Assembly (NCBI RefSeq): GCF_003634315.1 | Contig: NZ_RBXL01000001.1 | Coordinates: 5,808,501 to 5,872,500, forward strand | DNA length: 64,000 bases | Direction of reading: 5' to 3' | DNA from: Thiocapsa rosea | Lineage (GTDB): Bacteria; Pseudomonadota; Gammaproteobacteria; Chromatiales; Chromatiaceae | Part shown: positions 58,046 to 64,000 of the stretch, in pieces | Layout: each line of letters opens with the position of its first letter | Numbering within the stretch: the first letter of the stretch is position 1 | Notes under the pieces: model-generated | What the model saw: the letters and a program-made list of their open reading frames with translations, nothing else | The model's database searches: none | What the model was told of the DNA's origin: nothing | Program-made: the position numbers and the translations under genes

Positions 58046-59074
58046 TCAGCGTTGCCAGCGGGCACCGGAAGGATGATTGCTGCCGTGGATCTGCGTATGG
58101 CAGTTCTGGCAGGCACGCCCGATCACCCGTTGACTTGCCGCGCCGCCGGGCTGAAGCGCACTCCCGGCAGTCTGGCTTGCGTTGTAGAAGGTCCCCGGAT
58201 GAAACATCTGGTTGTGGCACTGTTGGCACAGGAAGGGGCGCGCCGAGACCAAAAGCTTGTCGTGATTGGAGCCATGCGGCAGATGACAGTTGGCGCAATT
58301 CTCGCGGACGGGTGCGTGCTCCCATAGGAAGGGACCGCGCTTCTCGGCATGGCAGGTGTAACAGACCTCGTTGAGGCTGTCTTTATTCAACATGGGGCGC
58401 GTGCGCGAGCCATGCGGATTATGGCAATCGGCACAGGTCATCTTCCCCTCGGACAAGGGCATGTGCGAGCGCTTCAGAAAGTCGGCGCGCTGTTTGGGAT
58501 GACAGCTATAGCAGGTCTCGGAGATCGTCTCTTTCCGAAGTGCCCCGTTGATAGAATTTTTGACCATCGGGTTGTGACAGTCGCTGCATGCCACCTTGTT
58601 CTTGTCGTGCGTCGAACCGACCCAGTGCAGTCTCTGTCCACCCTGATGACACGACAGGCACTGTGCGTTCTGAATAGCGACAGGTGTCTCCCATTCTCGC
58701 GTAAAGCCGATGATCAGGCGCTTGTCCCAGGTCTCCTCGGCGTGCTTGGAGCCAGGACCATGACAGGCCTCGCAGACTTGCGCCTGTTGACTGTTGCGCG
58801 GATTATCCCGAAAGGTTTTGGCGTGAAGCGTATGGCTGTATTGCGTATCGACATGCTCATGGCATTCCAGGCACACCTTCTCGCCCACATAGACCGCGTC
58901 GACCGGCGCCACGTTGTCGGCCAAACCCTTGCTTTCCGCACCCTGATCCTCGATACCGGCAGAGCGCTGCTGCCCCGTCGGAAGGCACCCGACCATTGTC
59001 GCAAGGGCCAATGCGCACAGTGATAAGGCAATGAGACGGGCGTCTCGCGGTAAAGCTCTTGAATCAATACTCAT
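58046..59074 (-). CDS. mtoA: MtrA/MtoA/DmsE-type decaheme c-type cytochrome
   Basis: 342 residues with ten CxxCH heme sites: CLECH, CEACH, CLSCH, CSDCH, CYSCH, CADCH, CYTCH, CANCH, CQQCH and CQNCH. The length is close to MtrA/MtoA and shorter than PioA, which has a long N-terminal extension. The leader ALATMVGC resembles a lipobox, so it may be lipid-anchored. ATG 59074 has GGGAG upstream. It begins an mtoA-mtoB-cyt c-cyt c set that lies downstream of an AraC regulator on the same strand. Confidence 0.92.
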   Translation of the reverse strand: MSIDSRALPRDARLIALSLCALALATMVGCLPTGQQRSAGIEDQGAESKGLADNVAPVDAVYVGEKVCLECHEHVDTQYSHTLHAKTFRDNPRNSQQAQVCEACHGPGSKHAEETWDKRLIIGFTREWETPVAIQNAQCLSCHQGGQRLHWVGSTHDKNKVACSDCHNPMVKNSINGALRKETISETCYSCHPKQRADFLKRSHMPLSEGKMTCADCHNPHGSRTRPMLNKDSLNEVCYTCHAEKRGPFLWEHAPVRENCANCHLPHGSNHDKLLVSARPFLCQQCHNQMFHPGTFYNASQTAGSALQPGGAASQRVIGRACQNCHTQIHGSNHPSGARWQR

Positions 59075-59162
59075 GGCGCTCCCGGGGCTCATTCTTGGCT
59101 CAAGCCGGACGATTCTTGATGCCAATTTAGCAAGCCGAGCGAACCATGTATTGTCGCTGGAT

Positions 59163-59187
59163 GACAAGTTTTATGACTAAAACTGTC
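59163..59187. promoter_or_regulatory. Imperfect palindrome upstream of mtoA
   Basis: Arms GACAAGTTTTA and TAAAACTGTC (one bulged base) around TGAC, about 90 bp upstream of the mtoA ATG. A TATATAAG box lies just upstream of it on the minus strand (59200-59207). Candidate site for the adjacent AraC-type regulator. Confidence 0.4.
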
Positions 59188-59212
59188 GTTCACAAACAGC
59201 TTATATACAACC

Positions 59213-59296
59213 TGAACCGCGTCCCCGCTAAGGGCGGTGGATGCATCAAACGTCGAACTCCATCGAAAGCGAGCATCTCACGCTGGACGCGGTTTA
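59213..59296. repeat. Inverted-repeat element, type A, between araC and mtoA
   Basis: TGAACCGCGTCC at the left, GGACGCGGTTTA at the right, interior CGCTAAGGGCGGTGGATGCA as in the 37188 copy. The outermost pair is G opposite T, a tolerated G-U-type mismatch in RNA. Confidence 0.9.
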
Positions 59297-59415
59297 GCGG
59301 CAAAACGAAAGCGGTCGACACAGGTGCCGACGACGCAAGGAAGCAAGTACCGGTGAGACTGAGGTACGAGAAAGGTATGGGCAGGAGGTGCGGCGCTTCG
59401 GCGGCGCCGATTGCT

Positions 59416-60402
59416 TTAGGATAAGGATACCGAAGGGTGCCCGCTTCGACGTCTCAGACTGCGAGGGGACACACCGAAATGCTTTCGGAAGGTTCTGCTG
59501 AAGTGGGCCTGATCATTAAAGCCCCAGGCATAAGCGATCTCGCTGATCGAGCGTTGAGCCGATCCATCCTGGATCAATTCGCGATAGCACTGCTCGAGCC
59601 GCTGAACCCAGATCCAACGCATCAAGGAGAGCTCCTCGTTGGCGAACAGGCGGTGGATCTGCCGCGGGGACAAACCCACGGCCTCGGCGATGAGTTCGAT
59701 GCTCAGTTCGGGATTGGCGAGATTGAGCCGGGCGAACGTCTTGATCCTGTCTTGGTGATAAAAGGACCTGCGCACACAATCCGAGTTGATCGGCACGGCG
59801 CAACAGATGACGGCGCCCATCAAATCCAGGACGGCGTCGGCGAGACCCTCGCTGCCGGCATCCCCCAACGAGCCGCTCCAGCGCTTGAGCGAGAGCACGG
59901 CCTCGCGGAACACCGCAGGCACGCCGCTCCCGCTGTCGATCGGCGTGAGCAGCGCCGCGCGCCAAAGCGGAAAGCGGGCGGCGATCTCCTTCTCCGGGAC
60001 ACTGACCAGGATCGATTCGAAACAGGCGTCCTGCTCCAGGGTCAAAGGACGACTGCCGCGTACCAAGCACAGATCGCCGTCCGACAGGATCGCCGTGCGA
60101 TCGGCCTGGTGGACGGATGCCGTTCCGCAAAACTGAACAAGCGCCGTCAGTTGGCCGGGATGACCCCGCCCATCCGTGATCAATCTAAGCGGCCGCCCGG
60201 CCGCTTCGACGATCTCGACCCGGCCGATGGTTCGGCCGCTAAACGTCGCGTCCGAACCATCGTCGAGCGCTCCGGGATGACGGACCTCGGGATCGCAAGC
60301 GTTCTCGAGCGCCCTCACAAAGCCGAGGGATGTCTCGGCAGAAGCCGGGGGACGGTCGGAGGCGCCTAGCGATAAGGCTCCAGAGGATGACTCCAATAGC
60401 AT
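59416..60402 (-). CDS. AraC-family transcriptional regulator
   Basis: 328-residue regulator with a divergent N-terminal sensing domain and a C-terminal AraC DNA-binding domain with two helix-turn-helices (LSIELIAEAVGLSPRQIHRLF and SISEIAYAWGFNDQAHFSRTFRKHFGVSP). ATG 60402 (MLLESSSG) is chosen; a longer TTG-started frame from 60486 would begin inside the promoter. Being upstream of mtoA on the same strand, it is the obvious candidate regulator of that cluster. Its own promoter has PpsR-like sites. Confidence 0.88.
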   Translation of the reverse strand: MLLESSSGALSLGASDRPPASAETSLGFVRALENACDPEVRHPGALDDGSDATFSGRTIGRVEIVEAAGRPLRLITDGRGHPGQLTALVQFCGTASVHQADRTAILSDGDLCLVRGSRPLTLEQDACFESILVSVPEKEIAARFPLWRAALLTPIDSGSGVPAVFREAVLSLKRWSGSLGDAGSEGLADAVLDLMGAVICCAVPINSDCVRRSFYHQDRIKTFARLNLANPELSIELIAEAVGLSPRQIHRLFANEELSLMRWIWVQRLEQCYRELIQDGSAQRSISEIAYAWGFNDQAHFSRTFRKHFGVSPRSLRRRSGHPSVSLS

Positions 60403-60461
60403 CGTACCCGGCTCTCGATGAGTCGTATCTGTGCTGGATAGTCCTATGGCAGCCGACCCAC

Positions 60462-60505
60462 TGTCAACATAAGTTGTCACTGACAATTGTCAATTTTAGT
60501 TGACA
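60462..60505 (-). promoter_or_regulatory. araC promoter with two PpsR/CrtJ-like operators
   Basis: TGTCAATTTTAGTTGACA (60488-60505) matches TGT-N12-ACA exactly; TGTCAACATAAGTTGTCA (60462-60479) matches but for one base. The two starts are 26 bp apart. On the minus strand, -35 TTGACA (60488-60493) and -10 TATGTT (60466-60471) are 16 bp apart, each overlapped by one operator. Spacing and layout equal those of the puc promoter. A palindrome TGACAATTGTCA (60481-60492) lies in the middle. It may also affect the divergent DUF4399 gene. Confidence 0.65.
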
Positions 60506-60611
60506 CTAATGTTCTTACGTTGATTTCCTTGAAATCGGTGCCCGGGTTCCTGACTCTTCTTCGAGATACGACGACCCGAGACATGTCCGAAACCACAAGA
60601 GGAGACGACCG

Positions 60612-61055
60612 ATGAAGAAAAGAAACATGACGCGCGCTTCAGTGTCCCTGCTGATCGCCGCGGGACTGACCCTCTGCACCCTCGGCGCGATGGCCGCCGT
60701 GGAACGCACCGCGGCGCCCGAGGGGGCGAAGGCATACATCATTTCGCCCGAGAACGGCTCGACGGTGCCGCAGACCTTCGTGGTGCAATTCGGACTCTCG
60801 GGGATGGGGGTTGCACCGGCGGGAGCCGATCTCCCCAAAACGGGACATCATCATCTGCTGGTCGACATGGACAGCCTGCCGCCGCTCGACCAACCGATCG
60901 GCGCCGACATCCTGCATTTCGGGGGCGGCCAGACGGAGACCGAGATCACGCTGCCGCCGGGCGAGCACACCCTACAGATCCTCTTGGGCGACAAAAACCA
61001 TATCCCCCATGATCCGCCGATCGTTTCGGAGCGGATCACCATAACGGTCGAGTAG
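60612..61055 (+). CDS. DUF4399 domain periplasmic protein
   Basis: 147 residues with a signal peptide (SLLIAAGLTLCTLGAMAAVE) and the DUF4399 core: YIISPENGSTVPQTFVVQFGLSGMGVAPAG, KTGHHHLLVDMD and GDKNHIPHDPPIVSERI. The histidines (TGHHHLL, KNHIPH) suggest a metal site. Function unknown. A good GAGGAG ribosome site is present. It is divergent from the AraC gene across the PpsR-like operators, so shared control is possible. Confidence 0.87.
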   Translation: MKKRNMTRASVSLLIAAGLTLCTLGAMAAVERTAAPEGAKAYIISPENGSTVPQTFVVQFGLSGMGVAPAGADLPKTGHHHLLVDMDSLPPLDQPIGADILHFGGGQTETEITLPPGEHTLQILLGDKNHIPHDPPIVSERITITVE

Positions 61056-61065
61056 ACCTGCCGGA

Positions 61066-61100
61066 TCCCCCCCGCGCGCCCGTAACGGGCGCCGGAGGGG
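61066..61100. terminator. Hairpin between convergent genes
   Basis: GCGCCCG-TAA-CGGGCGC (61076-61092) extended by an outer C-run/G-run pairing, just after the DUF4399 gene and before the convergent hypothetical gene. Confidence 0.55.
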
Positions 61101-61172
61101 TTCGCTCCCGCTCTGCGATCTGTGCGTCGCCTCGTCCGATGCCGGGTCAAACGCTGACCGGGCGAGAAACGC

Positions 61173-61547
61173 CTAGCGGTCCGTGCCCATCTCCAAGCGT
61201 TCGACGTCGGCGATGCGGATCTCGCGGCCGTCGGCAGTCACGAATCGCCGGCCATCGACGCTGCCGCGTCGGACCTCGTAGAGCCTGACCTCTCCCGTGT
61301 TGGCATTGACGACCTGAACGGGGATGATCTCCCGGTCGCGATCCCAATCCCGAACGAGAAGCGACAAACTGCCGAGCAACATGGACCCGAGGAGGACATA
61401 GGCGAGCGGACGGATCAGCGCGGGGGGAATCAGAGGTGGACGCGGCGCCACGAGGCCGGCGGCCTCACGAGATCGTATGATGCGGGCTCGGATGACCAGA
61501 TAGGCCCCGAAGATAACAGCAGCGGTTAGGAGGAGTTTCCAAATCAT
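61173..61547 (-). CDS. Hypothetical membrane protein, 124 residues
   Basis: Two hydrophobic helices (IWKLLLTAAVIFGAYLVI and ALIRPLAYVLLGSMLLGSLSLLV) followed by a soluble tail containing VVNANTGEVRLYEVRRGSVDGRRFVTADGREI, which looks like a small beta domain. I know no function. ATG 61547 is used; the much longer frame upstream opposes the ankyrin gene and is a shadow. Confidence 0.72.
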   Translation of the reverse strand: MIWKLLLTAAVIFGAYLVIRARIIRSREAAGLVAPRPPLIPPALIRPLAYVLLGSMLLGSLSLLVRDWDRDREIIPVQVVNANTGEVRLYEVRRGSVDGRRFVTADGREIRIADVERLEMGTDR

Positions 61548-61658
61548 GGTCTTTACGTTAGCACGACCGGTCGGTTCGGACAGCCCGTTCGTGCGCTGCG
61601 GGGTCGCGTCCGCCGGCCGCGACAGACGGCCCGGCTGCAGCGAAACCGGAGAGCCGGC

Positions 61659-62327
61659 ATGATGAAGGATGACCTTCCGACACTGTTGCTGATTGCAGCG
61701 CTGTCGCTCACGGGCTGCACTGAACCTGCCGCGCCGACGGTGAATCTGCACCGGGCGGTCGAGATCGGAGATATCGACCAGGTCTCGCGTCATATTTACT
61801 GGAAGAGCGACCTCGATCTGCCGGATGCGCACGGCGACCCGCCGATGCACGTCGCCGCGCGCGCGGGACGCGTTGCCATCGCGCGGGCGCTCGCCCGCAA
61901 CGGCGCGGATCTCAAGGCACCGAATGCGGCGGGGAAGACTCCGCTCGAGGTCGCGCTCGAGCACGGGCGCGTTCAGGTTGCGAGCATGCTCATCGACCAA
62001 GGTGCACAGCTCGATGCACAGGATACACTGGTCGCGTTGGTCGAGTCGGGACTGATCGACCGCGATACTCTGAATTTCCTCGTCAATTCGGGGGCGCAGC
62101 TCGACAAACCGGATCCGAACGGGAATGCGCCGCTGCACCTCGCCATCCGAAACGGACATCTCGAGACGGTACGACGACTGATCCTCGCCGGCGCCGATGT
62201 CAATCAACCCGCCGACGACGGTCGCATGCCGCTGCGGATTGCGCGAGAATCGGCGCCCGGGCGCGACGCCCGGTTTATCGTCTCGACCCTCGAGCGCAAC
62301 GGTGCGAGGGCCGACCCAGCCCCCTGA
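61659..62327 (+). CDS. Ankyrin-repeat lipoprotein
   Basis: 222 residues: lipoprotein signal with lipobox LTGC (about residue 20), then four to five ankyrin repeats (GDPPMHVAARAGRVAIARALARNGAD, GKTPLEVALEHGRVQVASMLIDQGAQ, GNAPLHLAIRNGHLETVRRLILAGADVN). Likely a periplasm-facing protein-binding scaffold. The partner is unknown. Confidence 0.87.
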   Translation: MMKDDLPTLLLIAALSLTGCTEPAAPTVNLHRAVEIGDIDQVSRHIYWKSDLDLPDAHGDPPMHVAARAGRVAIARALARNGADLKAPNAAGKTPLEVALEHGRVQVASMLIDQGAQLDAQDTLVALVESGLIDRDTLNFLVNSGAQLDKPDPNGNAPLHLAIRNGHLETVRRLILAGADVNQPADDGRMPLRIARESAPGRDARFIVSTLERNGARADPAP

Positions 62328-62350
62328 CAGATTCGCACAGGAGCGACCGC

Positions 62351-62638
62351 ATGGCCGAACGGATCGAAGATCTGACGGTGACTTACACGGAAGACGGAAT
62401 CGACACGACCAAGGAGATCGACAAGGTCGTCCTCTCCAAGGGAAGTTGGACCACGATCCTCTTTCGCTATCAAGATTGGGATCGTGTGAAGGAGGCGTAC
62501 GGACCGGACAAATATACGATTCGTCGGTATCAGAAGCGCAGTGGCGAGTACCGACAGCAGTCGAAGTTCAACATCTCCAGCCGCGCTCAGGCCCAGGCCC
62601 TCGTCGAGGCATTGCAAGGTTGGCTGACCGACGACTGA
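62351..62638 (+). CDS. Conserved hypothetical protein, 95 residues
   Basis: MAERIEDLTVTYTEDGIDTTKEIDKVVLSKGSWTTILFRYQDW..., a small mixed alpha/beta protein without signal or membrane segments. It lies 23 bp after the ankyrin gene and 61 bp before the P-type ATPase, all on the plus strand. The KEIDKVVLSKGSWTT.LFRYQDWD pattern is, to my memory, conserved in sulfur-oxidising gammaproteobacteria, but no function is known. Confidence 0.72.
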   Translation: MAERIEDLTVTYTEDGIDTTKEIDKVVLSKGSWTTILFRYQDWDRVKEAYGPDKYTIRRYQKRSGEYRQQSKFNISSRAQAQALVEALQGWLTDD

Positions 62639-62699
62639 TTGCGCGCAAGCGGGTGGACACCGATGATTCGGACCGGTGGCTGAGGCCGGAGGCGTGACG

Positions 62700-64000
62700 A
62701 TGACGGCCGAGACGCAGACGCGTCCGTGGCATGGCTTGGGTGTCGCGGAGACCACCGAGGCGCTGGACGTGGATCCGGCTCGGGGTCTTTCCACGGCCGA
62801 GGCGAACCTGCGACGTCGTCGTTACGGCCAGAATGCGCTCGCCGAGACCAAGTCGCGCCCGCTCTGGCTCAGATTCCTGGACCAGTTTCGAAACCTGCTG
62901 GTGATCGTGCTCCTCTTCGCGGCAGTACTGGCCTGGACGATCGGTGATCTGAAGGACGCCGTGGTCATCCTGGTCGTCGTGATCCTCAATGCTGCGCTCG
63001 GCTTCTATCAAGAGCACCGTGCGGAGCGCACACTCTCCACCCTCAAGGCGATGGTCGCGGTCCGTGCTCGCGTGCGCCGGGACGGTCGGATCGGCGAGGT
63101 CGACGCGGCCGATCTGGTGCCTGGGGATCTCGTCCTGCTCGAGGCAGGCGATCGCGTGCCCGCGGATGGGCGCCTGCTGACGGCACCCAACCTGGAGGTC
63201 GACGAGGCCGCCCTGACCGGAGAGTCCCAGCCGGTCGGCAAGAGCACGCAGGCCTTGAACGCAGCCGATCCGCCGCTGGCCGAGCGCCTGAACATGCTCT
63301 ACATGAACACCGTGGTGACGCGCGGTCGGGCCGAGATGTTGATCGTCGACACCGGGATGAGCACCGAGATCGGCCGGCTGGCCGGACTGATTGCCGAGAC
63401 GCCGGACTCCGAGACACCGCTGCAGCGTCAGTTGGATACGCTCGGCAAGCGGCTGGCCGCAATCGCCGGGGTCATCGTCACCCTGATCTTCGTCCTCGAC
63501 CTGACGCGCGGACTGCCCTGGACGCAGGCCGCAATCACCGCCGTTGCGCTCGCGGTGGCGGCGATCCCGGAGGGCCTGCCGGCCGTTGTCACCGTCACAC
63601 TGGCGATCGGCATGTGGCGGATGGCCCAGAATCGAGCGATCCTCAAGAAACTCTCGGCCGTCGAGACCTTGGGCTCGACCACGGTGATTTGCTCCGATAA
63701 GACGGGGACGCTCACACTCAACCGAATGACCGCGCGTGCCGGCTGGTTCGCGGGCGCTCGATTCAGTGTCGACGGCGACGGCTACGGGACCGAAGGTGCG
63801 ATCCTTCGGGATGAGCCGAGCCGGCTGAACGAGCCGACTGACACGATCGATCCGATCGACCTGGGCCGCCCGATGGCGCTCTGCAACGAGTCGCGGGTGC
63901 GCGACGGCGAGTTGATCGGAGATCCCACCGAGGGCGCCCTCTGGGTTCTCGCCCGCAAGGCCGGTCTCGACCCCGAATCCGAGCAGGCTCGCCGCCCGCG
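62700..64000 (+). CDS. P-type cation-transporting ATPase (P2-type, 3' cut by window edge)
   Basis: Ion pump, 433 residues visible of about 900. In order: N-terminal cation-ATPase domain (WHGLGVAETTEALDVDPARG), helices M1-M2, the actuator TGES motif (AALTGESQPVGK), the ion-site PEGLP motif in M4 (AIPEGLPAVVT) and the phosphorylation site CSDKTGTLT with Asp at residue 333. PEGLP with DKTGT indicates a type P2 (Ca2+- or Mn2+-like) pump rather than a heavy-metal P1B pump. ATG 62700 follows a weak GGAGG site. Confidence 0.94.
   Translation, partial: MTAETQTRPWHGLGVAETTEALDVDPARGLSTAEANLRRRRYGQNALAETKSRPLWLRFLDQFRNLLVIVLLFAAVLAWTIGDLKDAVVILVVVILNAALGFYQEHRAERTLSTLKAMVAVRARVRRDGRIGEVDAADLVPGDLVLLEAGDRVPADGRLLTAPNLEVDEAALTGESQPVGKSTQALNAADPPLAERLNMLYMNTVVTRGRAEMLIVDTGMSTEIGRLAGLIAETPDSETPLQRQLDTLGKRLAAIAGVIVTLIFVLDLTRGLPWTQAAITAVALAVAAIPEGLPAVVTVTLAIGMWRMAQNRAILKKLSAVETLGSTTVICSDKTGTLTLNRMTARAGWFAGARFSVDGDGYGTEGAILRDEPSRLNEPTDTIDPIDLGRPMALCNESRVRDGELIGDPTEGALWVLARKAGLDPESEQARRP

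Noticed and set aside
60403..60486. TTG-started longer AraC protein
   Set aside because: The extra codons cover the predicted -10, -35 and operator sites; ATG 60402 gives a normal AraC length.

Overview
The window is GC-rich DNA from a purple sulfur bacterium, most likely a member of the Chromatiaceae (Thiocapsa / Thiodictyon / Allochromatium type). Reasons: LH2-type antenna genes (two pucBA pairs) behind a promoter with PpsR/CrtJ-like operators, an MtrAB/MtoAB-type decaheme cytochrome plus porin module with diheme cytochromes c, a bacterial A/V-type ATPase, and gammaproteobacterial housekeeping genes (parE, xseB-ispA, gltX, groESL with a perfect CIRCE). No rRNA, tRNA or CRISPR array was recognised.

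Layout. 1-6.4 kb: V/A-type ATPase operon I-K-F-E-A-B; the matching subunit D lies alone at 47.5 kb. 6.6-17.2 kb: defence island with type I restriction-modification hsdR, hsdS (cut by an insertion sequence with a 10-bp target duplication), a DarT/DarG DNA ADP-ribosylation toxin-antitoxin pair, hsdM and a truncated C5 methyltransferase. 17.3-18.7 kb: a RAYT transposase surrounded by its REP palindromes, one of them inside the RAYT reading frame. 18.7-23.5 kb: hypothetical protein, sterol-desaturase-like hydroxylase, glycosyltransferase and the queuosine precursor genes queE-queD-queC, with a triple-domain QueD, then a PilZ protein. 24.0-25.5 kb: puc antenna operon, including an alpha subunit with a long Ala/Pro/Glu repeat tail. 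26-31 kb: sufS-sufE fusion, glgA, gltX. 31-45 kb: a NitT/TauT-like ABC transporter, GNAT and FIST proteins, parE, a TacT-type toxin-antitoxin pair, xseB-ispA, folE2 and three alpha/beta hydrolases. 45.3-50.5 kb: a structured leader RNA candidate before a small secreted protein, methyltransferase, ATPase subunit D, XpaC-like protein and tcdA. 50.5-53.5 kb: groESL and an ion channel. 53.5-60.4 kb: araC-mtoA-mtoB-cyt c-cyt c, all on the minus strand, a candidate Fe(II)-oxidation or extracellular electron uptake cluster. 60.6-64 kb: DUF4399 protein, ankyrin lipoprotein and a P-type cation ATPase running off the end.

Two signals cross gene boundaries. First, about 14 copies of an inverted-repeat element of about 84 bp (ends TAAACCGCGTCC / GGACGCGGTTTA, with paired base changes at the two ends) lie throughout the window, often placed so that the element end supplies the stop codon of the upstream gene. 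Three copies are joined to a second subtype by an AT-rich linker, and one such pair is nested inside a further copy. Second, the puc promoter and the promoter of the araC gene beside mtoAB share the same design: two TGT-N12-ACA-like operators whose starts are 26 bp apart, overlapping a TTGACA -35 and a -10 separated by 16 bp. This suggests that the candidate photoferrotrophy cluster is under photosynthesis (PpsR-type) control.
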